DNA of 64,000 nt from Antricoccus suffuscus (GTDB lineage Bacteria; Actinomycetota; Actinomycetes; Mycobacteriales; Antricoccaceae), in the NCBI RefSeq assembly GCF_003003235.1, contig NZ_PVUE01000014.1, positions 60,184 through 124,183 of the forward strand, given 5' to 3'. Within the stretch, counting starts at the first letter, position 1. Each line of letters opens with the position of its first letter. The notes under the pieces were generated by a model that was given only the letters and a program-made list of their open reading frames with translations, searched no databases and was not told the DNA's origin. Shown piece after piece: positions 1 through 8,961 of this stretch. Position numbers and translations under genes: made by a program.

Positions 1-52
1 TCAAGATCGTCGCGCAACCACGACCGTCAAGCAACAATGAGCGGAGACACCG

Positions 53-913
53 ATGGCGCAGGATGCCGTTACGCCACCGAGCCTCGTCGCTGACTGCGGA
101 AGCTGTTTTGGCCTGTGCTGTGTTGCACTGCGACTGGATGAGTCCGCCGACTTCCCCGTCGACAAGCCGGCCGGCGAACCGTGCCACAACTTGCAAGAGG
201 ATTTTGGCTGCGCTATTCATGCGCGCCTGCGCCCCACGGGATGGAAGGGCTGCACGGTCTTCGACTGTTTCGGCGCCGGGCAGCAGGTCTCGCAGGTGAC
301 GTTCGCCGGTGTTTCCTGGCGCGATGCTCCCGAGATCGAACACTCGATGTACGCCGCGCTACCGGTCATGCGTCAACTGCACGAGATGCTCTTCTATCTA
401 CACGACGCGCGCAGAGTCTCGCCCGACGGTGCGTTGGCGGCGGCGTACGACGAGACGGTCGCGCACACGGCCGATCCGCCCGAACGACTACTCGCGCTCG
501 ACGTCACGGCGCTACGTGCTCGGGTCTCGCCCCTGCTGCGCAGTGCGAGCGCGGCGTATCGACGTACGGTCCGGCGGCGCCTCTCCAACGTCGTACCGCG
601 CAAGGTCCATCCTGGTGCAGATCTGATGGCCGCCGACCTCCGCGGCATGGACCTGCGCGCTGCCGATCTACGTAACGCCTACCTCATTGGCGCCGACCTC
701 CGCAGGAGTGATCTGCGCCACGTGGACCTCCTCGGCGCGGACCTGCGCGACGCCGATCTACGCGGGTCAGATCTCCGCGGGGCGATATTTTTGACCCAGC
801 CTCAGCTCAACGCAGCGGCAGGCGACGCCAGCACCGAGATTTCGCCGGCACTGGTACGACCCTCGCATTGGATTGAACGCGGCGAATTCGCACCGGGTTC
901 GGCGGAAATCTAG
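53..913 (+). CDS. Pentapeptide-repeat protein with cysteine-rich N-terminus
   Basis: The 286-residue product has two parts. Residues 15-72 contain eight cysteines, including a CGSCFGLCC cluster at 15-23 and further Cys at 44, 53, 67 and 72, which suggests bound metal (compare CxxCxxxCC zinc/iron-chelating proteins). Residues about 188-248 are a run of A(D/N)LRx pentapeptides (ADLRG, ADLRN, ADLRR, ADLRD), which fold as a right-handed beta-helix. GGAG lies 9 bases before the ATG. Some pentapeptide proteins mimic DNA and protect gyrase, but this run is short and nothing here points to that role. Architecture is clear; function is unknown. Confidence 0.85.
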   Translation: MAQDAVTPPSLVADCGSCFGLCCVALRLDESADFPVDKPAGEPCHNLQEDFGCAIHARLRPTGWKGCTVFDCFGAGQQVSQVTFAGVSWRDAPEIEHSMYAALPVMRQLHEMLFYLHDARRVSPDGALAAAYDETVAHTADPPERLLALDVTALRARVSPLLRSASAAYRRTVRRRLSNVVPRKVHPGADLMAADLRGMDLRAADLRNAYLIGADLRRSDLRHVDLLGADLRDADLRGSDLRGAIFLTQPQLNAAAGDASTEISPALVRPSHWIERGEFAPGSAEI

Positions 914-1060
914 CGTTTTTAGCGGTAGCGTCGGACGAAGTAGTCAGCGTGCGTCGGTATACAGGCCCGTCGCCGGAGGTATCTGGTTACATCGGCCATG
1001 GTCAACCGGTATACTCGCAGGTTGAATACACTATTGCTCCTCGTCGATGGGTGGTGTCCG

Positions 1061-1933
1061 ATGAGCCCTGTTGCGTCCGCGAGTTCGGCACGCTCGCAGT
1101 CGATGTCGGATCTTCATCGTTGGGCTCTCGAGAGCGCTCGCTATCGCTCGGCTAACTCCGACGCCCACGCGGCAGTACGTGAGCTGAGCCGTCACCGTGA
1201 GCGTGCGACCCGTCAACAGGACGAAGTTCTCGGCGGACGGGTGGCCCTTGATCGTCTGCTTGTCGACGACGAGCCCGATCATCGCCTGCGCGTGCAGAAG
1301 GTCGTCGACCTGCCGCTATTACAGAACAAGCTTGTTCAGATCGCGCAACGCACCCGTCACGAACTGCTCAGTCTGCACTCCGGCGACGCGCCGTCCGAGG
1401 AAGCGTTTGTATCGGCGCAACGAACCGATCGTGAGCTCGTCGATCGCGGTGTCCGGCTCCGGATCGTCTATCCGCTCGAGTTCGCGCAGCTGCCCCGGGT
1501 CCGCGACTACACCGAGACCATGCAAAACCATGGCGCCGAGTTTCAGTTCGCCGATGCGGTGCCCTACCGGATTATCGTATCCGATGCGGCGCGCGCGGTC
1601 GTGCCGATCGTTCGCGGCCACCGCAGTGAAGGCGCCATCATTACCGGCGAACCGGCACTCGTCAGTGGTTTGCGTCACCTCGCCCGCGGCATCTTTCGCA
1701 GCGGCCGCAACCTGCGCGATATCGATCTCGGCGCGGCCAGTGGCCGTCCAACCGAGCTTGAGCTCGAGGTCATTAGGGCGATGAGTCTAGGGTTGGCCGA
1801 CGATGCCGCTGCGCGGCGACTGGCGGTCAGCGAACGCACTTTTCGCCGCTACGTCGCCCAAGTCTTCGAGCGCCTTGGCGCGACGAGCCGATTCCAGGCC
1901 GGCGTGCGAGCCGTGGAGCGCGGCTGGCTCTAG
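1061..1933 (+). CDS. LuxR-type HTH transcriptional regulator
   Basis: The last 60 residues form a LuxR-class helix-turn-helix (PTELELEVIRAMSLGLADD, then LAVSERTFRRYVAQVFERLG, ending RFQAGVRAVERGWL). The central part (HELLSLHSG, RELVDRGVRLRIVYP, VPYRIIVSDAARAVVPI) resembles the phospholipase-D-like or TrmB-type sensor domain of actinobacterial LuxR regulators. I chose ATG 1061 (290 aa) because GGGTGG sits 6 bases upstream; ATG 998 has no well-placed ribosome site and would add 21 residues. Two CGGTATAC words, at 955-962 and 1007-1014, precede the gene and could be autoregulatory. The next gene is the secreted-peptide gene at 2135. The ligand is unknown. Confidence 0.8.
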   Translation: MSPVASASSARSQSMSDLHRWALESARYRSANSDAHAAVRELSRHRERATRQQDEVLGGRVALDRLLVDDEPDHRLRVQKVVDLPLLQNKLVQIAQRTRHELLSLHSGDAPSEEAFVSAQRTDRELVDRGVRLRIVYPLEFAQLPRVRDYTETMQNHGAEFQFADAVPYRIIVSDAARAVVPIVRGHRSEGAIITGEPALVSGLRHLARGIFRSGRNLRDIDLGAASGRPTELELEVIRAMSLGLADDAAARRLAVSERTFRRYVAQVFERLGATSRFQAGVRAVERGWL

Positions 1934-1981
1934 GCCTGCCTATACACGGTTTTCCGATACAAAGCAAGACTTTGATTCACA

Positions 1982-2009
1982 TTGGCCGGAATAGGACAAG
2001 TCCGGCCAA
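1982..2009 (+). terminator. Inverted repeat downstream of the LuxR gene
   Basis: Perfect 9-bp arms TTGGCCGGA and TCCGGCCAA flank a 10-base loop, 48 bases after the LuxR stop codon. There is no T-tract, which is common for actinobacterial hairpin terminators. It also lies upstream of the peptide gene at 2135, so an operator role is possible. Confidence 0.5.
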
Positions 2010-2134
2010 GGAGATGGCACAAGGTGGTCCCGGTAGGTTTTCATAGACACACGCCGGTGAACCGCCACTCCCCCCGTAAGCGGTTGATCGTCGTGAGGAC
2101 AAGCTAGAACCGTAGACGACAAAAAGGATCAGCC

Positions 2135-2257
2135 ATGAAGCGACTCATCGCAGGAATCTTCGCGATCGCGACCGTTTTCGGAATCGGCGTCGCCGTTACG
2201 GCTCCACCAGCCCAATCGCAGAGCTCCCCCATCGCATGCGGAATTTGCTGGAAGTAG
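2135..2257 (+). CDS. Small secreted peptide (40 aa) with C-terminal CxxC
   Basis: A 40-codon gene with an AAGGA ribosome site 6-7 bases before its ATG. The product has a basic start (MKRL), a hydrophobic core (IAGIFAIATVFGIGVAV), a small-residue stretch that fits a signal-peptidase site (TAPPAQ), and a very short tail ending SPIACGICWK. Predicted cleavage would release about 14 residues carrying two cysteines spaced CxxC. A strong hairpin terminator follows at 2276, so the gene is an independent unit between a LuxR regulator and a cell-wall hydrolase. I do not recognise the family. It could be a signalling peptide, a toxin-like peptide or a small envelope component. Real coding is likely but unproven. 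Confidence 0.65.
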   Translation: MKRLIAGIFAIATVFGIGVAVTAPPAQSQSSPIACGICWK

Positions 2258-2275
2258 TTAGCTAGTCCTCACCTT

Positions 2276-2311
2276 CACAAGGACCGATCCTCTCGAGGAC
2301 CGGTCCTTGTG
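2276..2311 (+). terminator. Strong hairpin terminator after the small peptide gene
   Basis: Arms CACAAGGACCG and CGGTCCTTGTG pair perfectly, and the inner TCCTC/GAGGA continues the stem after one A-C mismatch, giving about 17 bp with a 2-base turn. It starts 18 bases after the stop codon at 2257 and has no U-tract. Confidence 0.8.
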
Positions 2312-2510
2312 GCGTGTGCGGGCGTCGGCCGGCCTCGGGCGCCAGAATTTGAGGTAGTTCGACCTGCTCACGGCCAAGCTCACGGGTGTCGGCCGCGAAG
2401 TACGTAGACTCGTACGACGAGACCTGAAACTGCGTGATTTTGCGCCGTACACAGGAGGTCGATCTATTCCCACCGCAACGTCCGCTCGCCTTCGTCAGCG
2501 TCGACTGGTC

Positions 2511-3077
2511 GTGACACTTTCCGTCCTCGGGCTCCTGGTCGTATTGCTATATCTGGCGTTTCGACCAGCCGCCACGGACGGGCATCGGATGTCGGCACCT
2601 TCGCTGCCTGCCCAGTTCATCAAGGCCGCAGTCGGCCCGGCGCAAGCAAGCGAACGCGAGTACGGCGTACCGACGTCTGTCGCACTGGCGCAGGCGATCT
2701 TGGAGTCCAATTGGGCGCAGTCCGAACTGACAAGAGAGGGCAACGCCTACTTCGGTATCAAGTGCGGAAAGGACAACGGGAAGTACGCAACCGGCTGCCT
2801 GAAAAAGCCGACGAGCGAATGTCAACCGGATGGCACCTGCACGAAGGTCATCGACTCCTTTCGCACTTACGCCACGGCGACGGACTCCTTCCGGGATCAC
2901 GGGCTGTTCCTGGCAAGCAACGACCGCTACGCGAAGGCGTTTCTCTACTCCGCAAATCCGGACCAGTTCAGTCGCGAAATCGCGCTTGCCGGTTATGCAA
3001 CGGATCCTGGGTACGCCGACAAGTTGATCGCGCTGATGACGAAGTTCAACCTTTATCAGTACAACAACCCGAAATAA
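2511..3077 (+). CDS. Secreted/anchored GH73-type glucosaminidase
   Basis: A 188-residue peptidoglycan hydrolase of the FlgJ/GH73 glucosaminidase class, expected to cut the glycan backbone of the wall. The N-terminus has one membrane segment (LSVLGLLVVLLYLAF), a signal anchor. The domain fills residues about 40-186: YGVPTSVALAQAILESNWA with the catalytic Glu in ILESNWA, GNAYFGIKC, then the Cys pair ECQPDGTC, the FRTYATATDSFRDHGLFL segment and the AGYATDPGYADKLIALM ending. The start is GTG 2511; an upstream in-frame start adding a basic RLRQRRL segment is possible. It stands alone, after the peptide gene terminator. Confidence 0.85.
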   Translation: MTLSVLGLLVVLLYLAFRPAATDGHRMSAPSLPAQFIKAAVGPAQASEREYGVPTSVALAQAILESNWAQSELTREGNAYFGIKCGKDNGKYATGCLKKPTSECQPDGTCTKVIDSFRTYATATDSFRDHGLFLASNDRYAKAFLYSANPDQFSREIALAGYATDPGYADKLIALMTKFNLYQYNNPK

Positions 3078-3153
3078 TCGTCGACCACAAGACTCTTCGG
3101 TCGGATTTAGGCGCACACTGTAATTACGTAATCATGTAAGCAGGAGGCGCGAG

Positions 3154-3699
3154 ATGAACAATTCACGACGAGGACCCGGGCGGCCCGGCGGCTGGCAACA
3201 CGCGAATCTGCCAGACGCTAGCGATGCGGGTGACTGGCTGACCGGTCGCCTTCCCGCCGACTGGTTTACCACCCCACCTGAAGTGACCACCGATCGCGAA
3301 GAGATCCTCGTGATCGGCGCCCTACCGATGCCAGGCGATACCTCTCAGGCCGCTGGTGAAGGCCGAGCGGCCCGATTTCGTGAGGACACCAGGACGCAGC
3401 GTATGCAGATCGCAGACGAGGCGGAGGAACGCTACGGACGCAAGGTCGCCTGGGGGGTCCGGGTGGGAGACAAGCGAATAATCTTCACGCATCTGGCAGT
3501 TCCGGTCATGACCCGGCTGCGCCAGCCCGAACGACAGGTGCTCGACACGTTGGTGGATGCTGGCGTCGCGCGGTCCCGATCCGATGCGCTGGCATGGTGT
3601 GTGCGCCTTGTCGGCGAACACACCGAGGAGTGGCTGGTCAAGCTGCGCGAGGCGATGGCGAACGTCGATGACGTTCGCAGCGAGGGCCCTGCTGTCTAG
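3154..3699 (+). CDS. Conserved actinobacterial protein of unknown function
   Basis: A soluble 181-residue protein preceded by AGGAGG 7 bases before ATG. Residues 1-60 are Gly/Pro/Asp-rich (GPGRPGGW, LPADWFTTPPEV). The rest is charged and helical: EEAEERYGRKVAWGVRVG-like, then a C-terminal LVDAGVARSRSDALAWCVRLV segment. That segment resembles the helix and SRS-turn of ribbon-helix-helix proteins, with a following EEWLVKLREAM helix. I suggest possible DNA or protein binding on that basis only. No catalytic motif is visible. It is followed by the acyl-CoA synthetase gene 65 bases downstream. Confidence 0.7.
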   Translation: MNNSRRGPGRPGGWQHANLPDASDAGDWLTGRLPADWFTTPPEVTTDREEILVIGALPMPGDTSQAAGEGRAARFREDTRTQRMQIADEAEERYGRKVAWGVRVGDKRIIFTHLAVPVMTRLRQPERQVLDTLVDAGVARSRSDALAWCVRLVGEHTEEWLVKLREAMANVDDVRSEGPAV

Positions 3700-3764
3700 C
3701 CAAGGACATATGGCAACCTTGGGTTTCGACGTTTACATTCAAGGCTCGCCCGGGGGTTTCATCC

Positions 3765-5255
3765 ATGCCCATCCTTCATGTCGGCGCACGCACGCTCGAC
3801 AGCCACGACCTCACCGACCGCGCTCATCGACTGGCCGGCGGACTGCGCGCGCTGGGTCTAAATGAGGGTGACGTTGTTGCCGTCGTTCTGCGCAACAGCG
3901 TCGAGTACGCCGACGTGATCAACGCGGGCAAGATCGCCGGAACCTACTACTGCCCCGTCAACTGGCACTTCACCCCCGAGGAGATCGGTGCGCAGATCGC
4001 GGACTGCGGCGCACGGGTTGTCATCGGTCACGGCGATCTGCTGAGCGCCGCGGCAGCAGCATTGCCCGGCGACGCGACGTTGCTCTCGGTTGGTGACGGC
4101 GGCCCGCCCTCAGCTCAAAACTATGACCGCTGGCTTGCCGAGCAGGCGACGTACGACGGTCCCGAGGTCGCCCCGCGCGGACACATCGCCTATACCTCCG
4201 GGACGACAGGGCGTCCCAAGGCCGTCGTGCGTGGCGTTTTCCCACCCGAGGAGCGATCCTGGCGGTTGCAGCGCATGCAGGATGTAGTCGAAGCGACCTT
4301 TGGCATCAAGCCAGGCTGCCGCGTGCTGATGCCAGCACCGATTTATCACAGCGGACCATCGGTAATCATGCAGAACGCGCTCACTCAGGCCGAGGTCGTC
4401 GTCGTACACGAACGGTTCGACGCGGAGGCCGTGCTCGCGGACATCGAACGACACAAGATCGACACGCTCTACCTCGTGCCGGTCATGTACGTCAGAATGC
4501 TGCGTCTGCCGGCCGAGACCCGCGCGAAGTACGACGTGTCGACGCTGCGTTTTGTCGGTTCAACGGGCGCCCCGTGCGCGCCGGACATCAAACGCGCGAT
4601 GATCGACTGGTTTGGCCCAATCATCAACGAGACCTATGCCTCGAGCGAGGCCGGCATGGTTACGGTTATCGGCGCGGAAGAAGCACTGGCGCGACCGGGC
4701 AGCGCCGGGCGGGCCATCCCCGGCGCGGAAGTCAAGATCTTCCGTGAAGACCACACCCCCGCCGATGTCGGCGAGGTCGGGCTCATTTACGTACGGCAGC
4801 CGGCGTACCCGGATTTCACCTATCGTGACAACGACCAAGCTCGGCAAGAGATCGAGCACGCCGGAATGATCAGCCTCGGCGACCTCGGCTACCTGGACGA
4901 CGAAGATTACCTTTACGTGTGCGACCGCGCCTCCGACATGGTGATCTCCGGTGGCGTGAACATCTACCCTGCCGAGGTCGAGAACCGGTTGCTGGCGCGT
5001 GCCGACATCGCCGACTGCGCGGTCTTCGGCGTACCGGATGCCGAATTCGGCGAACGTCTCCACGCCGTTGTCCAGCCGGTAGGATCCGCGCCGCTCGACG
5101 CCTCGGAGCTCATCGAGTGGATGCGAGCGGGACTCGCGTCGTACAAGGTGCCCCGTTCGATCGAAATAGCAGAGCTACCTCGCGACGACAACGGCAAAAT
5201 CGCCAAGCGGAAGCTGCGAGCGAGCTACTGGGAAGGCCAAGAACGACGGGTATAG
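3765..5255 (+). CDS. Acyl-CoA synthetase (AMP-forming, FadD-like)
   Basis: A 496-residue member of the ANL superfamily that should activate a carboxylic acid to its CoA thioester through an acyl-adenylate. The P-loop-like motif YTSGTTGRPKAVVRG is near residue 144, the NETYASSEAG motif near 286, the SLGDLGYLDDEDYLYVCDR segment in the hinge region near 370, and the C-terminal NGKIAKRKLR with the acyl-adenylation lysine near 480. It is shorter at the N-terminus than many FadD proteins, matching FadD4-like forms. The substrate cannot be read from sequence. No partner gene lies in its immediate strand run. Confidence 0.88.
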   Translation: MPILHVGARTLDSHDLTDRAHRLAGGLRALGLNEGDVVAVVLRNSVEYADVINAGKIAGTYYCPVNWHFTPEEIGAQIADCGARVVIGHGDLLSAAAAALPGDATLLSVGDGGPPSAQNYDRWLAEQATYDGPEVAPRGHIAYTSGTTGRPKAVVRGVFPPEERSWRLQRMQDVVEATFGIKPGCRVLMPAPIYHSGPSVIMQNALTQAEVVVVHERFDAEAVLADIERHKIDTLYLVPVMYVRMLRLPAETRAKYDVSTLRFVGSTGAPCAPDIKRAMIDWFGPIINETYASSEAGMVTVIGAEEALARPGSAGRAIPGAEVKIFREDHTPADVGEVGLIYVRQPAYPDFTYRDNDQARQEIEHAGMISLGDLGYLDDEDYLYVCDRASDMVISGGVNIYPAEVENRLLARADIADCAVFGVPDAEFGERLHAVVQPVGSAPLDASELIEWMRAGLASYKVPRSIEIAELPRDDNGKIAKRKLRASYWEGQERRV

Positions 5256-5494
5256 ATGGCGCCACGGCGTGATGCGCTTGCGAGTCATTGCTGCTCACCA
5301 GGCACGATTCATCGAACTGTTCAGATGATCAGAACTGTGCAACACTGGGGCTTGTAGGACCATTCGGATCTGGATGTCTCTCTCCCCCCGACTAGACCCG
5401 CCGAATGTTGACCTTCGGTACAACTCCTCCCCGAGATGTGCCGAAGGGTGTCCGGGGCCGGTGACAGATCGCCCCGCCACGCCGCGCGCTTACG

Positions 5495-6214
5495 CTACGA
5501 CCCGATCACCAATGTCGGCACACCAAGAGCATGGTCTTTGACTGTGAATACGCGCGTGCCCTTCTTGCGACCCGTCCGTAGCTCAGATATCTCGACTCCC
5601 TGACCGGCCAGCCGTTCGTGAGCGGCGGCCGCGTCGCGTGCCCGCCACGCGAGTCCCCAAAACCGGTCGTCCTCGTCGTCGCCCACCTTGCGCAGGTCGA
5701 CGACAATCTCGACTACTAAGTCCCCACAACGGAAGAACAGCTGACGCGCGGAACGCTCGACGAATGTACGGTCCAGTCTCAGATCAAGACCCATTCTCGC
5801 GCCAAACAACGCGACCGCGCGGTCCGGGTATGTCGTATGCACGACGATGTGGTCCAGCCCCAAGATCGCGGCGGCGGCATCGTCTGGGTCGACCGCCGGC
5901 GGCTCCTCCCGCTCGATGATTCCGAGCGTGAGGCCATTCACGTCCGTGGTGGCGCTCCGGCCGTCCACGACGAGCTCGACACCCCGACGCTGGATGAGCC
6001 GCGTCGTCGACGCGAAATCGTCGGCGGCGAACACCGCCGAACGTACGCCCGACTTCTGCGCAGACTCGATCACTAATCCAATGTTCGGGGTCTGGCATCT
6101 GTTGTCCGCGTCGGCGGCGCGCCCCAGCAGAGCTTCGTAAGCCGACCGCGTCGCGGGCACGTCCGTTGACGCGATATTGACGTGGTCCAGTGCCCGGATC
6201 ATGCGAGGATCCAA
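5495..6214 (-). CDS. VOC-superfamily (glyoxalase/dioxygenase-like) protein
   Basis: A 239-residue protein with two vicinal-oxygen-chelate modules. The first starts RALDHVNIASTDVPATRSAYEALLG (split here across residues 5-30); the second starts GLDHIVVHTTYPDRAVALF near residue 118. The His in LDHVN and LDHIV are typical first metal ligands. The reaction could be a glyoxalase, extradiol dioxygenase, epimerase or antibiotic-binding role; the family is too varied to choose. The start may be ATG 6202 (MIRALDH). It is divergent from the monooxygenase at 6378, with a 163-bp shared upstream region. Confidence 0.8.
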   Translation of the reverse strand: MDPRMIRALDHVNIASTDVPATRSAYEALLGRAADADNRCQTPNIGLVIESAQKSGVRSAVFAADDFASTTRLIQRRGVELVVDGRSATTDVNGLTLGIIEREEPPAVDPDDAAAAILGLDHIVVHTTYPDRAVALFGARMGLDLRLDRTFVERSARQLFFRCGDLVVEIVVDLRKVGDDEDDRFWGLAWRARDAAAAHERLAGQGVEISELRTGRKKGTRVFTVKDHALGVPTLVIGS

Positions 6215-6335
6215 TTCGTCGTACGACGGCGCGCAAATTCAGTCATGAAGCCTTTATGTCACACGACCGCGCCGCCGTTGTCGCCGCATGGCGTCCGAAC
6301 AGGAAAAGGAATAGACCGGGTGATGCTCGGGCTAG

Positions 6336-7850
<1,515 letters not shown>

Positions 7851-7959
7851 TGCGCCTGAGGATCGCGCCTTCGGGCCGTCCGCGCTGGCTACAGCCGATG
7901 ACCTCAGCCTTGCGGCGGCGACCGGAAATCTCAACAGCGTCGCGGATAGGCTCGTGCAC

Positions 7960-8961
7960 ATGACTCCTCAGCGCACCGATCAACTTCAGACGCCCGCCCT
8001 AATCGTGGATAACGACCTGCTTCAGCAGAATCTCGACACGATGGCGACCGCGCTGCCGGGTGCCAGACTGCGCCCACATGTCAAGGCGCACAAGTGCACT
8101 GCGCTTGCGAGGCGGCAGTACGACGTCGGGCATCACGGCTTTACCTGCGCCACGATCCGCGAGGTCGAGGGAATGGCCAAGGCGGGGCTCGGCGAGGACC
8201 TACTGCTCGCCAACGAAGTCCTCGACATGTCGCGCCTCGGCGTACTCGTCACCGAAGGACACCGCATCACTGTCGCCGTCGACTCTGCGCAAACCGTCAA
8301 GGCCGCGCACGACGCCGGCCTTCGCGAAGTCGTCGTCGATGTCAATGTCGGCCTGCCGCGCTGCGGCTGTGCCCCTGAAGATGCCGGCACGCTCGCGGAC
8401 CTCGCGCGCAGTAATGGCCTGCACGTGCGTGGTGTCATGGGCTACGAAGGCCACCTGATGATGGCCGAGCCCATTGCCGAGAAACGCCATCGCACCGAAG
8501 AGTCTATGGAGCTGTTGCTACGCGCTCACGAGGACGTCGGTGGCGAACTGGTCACCGCTGGCGGCACGGGTACCTATGCGGTCAATACGTGGGCTAACGA
8601 AATCCAGGCGGGTTCGTACGCATTGATGGATACGGCTTACGGCTCGCTCGACATCCCTTTTGCGCAAGCATTGTCCGTGCTCGGTACCGTCATCTCGGTC
8701 AGCCCGAAGTGGGCGGTCGCCGACGTGGGACTCAAGGCATTGGGAATGGACCATGGCAACCCTTCGATACCGGGCGCGAGGGTGCTCTTCTGCTCAGATG
8801 AGCACATTACCTTTGCCCCAGAAGAGCCCGTTTCCGTTGGCGACTTGGTGCATGTCCTGCCGGCGCACGTCGACCCGACGGTCGCGTTGCACGAGGCGCT
8901 GTACCTCGTGCATGGGGACGAGATTCTCGAACGCTGGACCGTGGACCTACGTGGCTGGTAG
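7960..8961 (+). CDS. D-threonine aldolase / D-serine dehydratase-like PLP enzyme
   Basis: A 333-residue fold-type III (alanine-racemase-like) PLP enzyme. The start LQTPALIVDNDLLQQNL leads to RPHVKAHKC near residue 44, where the second Lys normally carries PLP. The C-terminal half has the DSD-like metal-binding region (CSDEHITF, VLPAHVDPTVALHE). Family members cleave beta-hydroxy-D-amino acids or dehydrate D-serine. I chose ATG 7960 because the reading frame upstream to 7741 overlaps the monooxygenase and has foreign composition. The last 155 bases overlap the convergent MprF-like gene. Confidence 0.83.
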   Translation: MTPQRTDQLQTPALIVDNDLLQQNLDTMATALPGARLRPHVKAHKCTALARRQYDVGHHGFTCATIREVEGMAKAGLGEDLLLANEVLDMSRLGVLVTEGHRITVAVDSAQTVKAAHDAGLREVVVDVNVGLPRCGCAPEDAGTLADLARSNGLHVRGVMGYEGHLMMAEPIAEKRHRTEESMELLLRAHEDVGGELVTAGGTGTYAVNTWANEIQAGSYALMDTAYGSLDIPFAQALSVLGTVISVSPKWAVADVGLKALGMDHGNPSIPGARVLFCSDEHITFAPEEPVSVGDLVHVLPAHVDPTVALHEALYLVHGDEILERWTVDLRGW

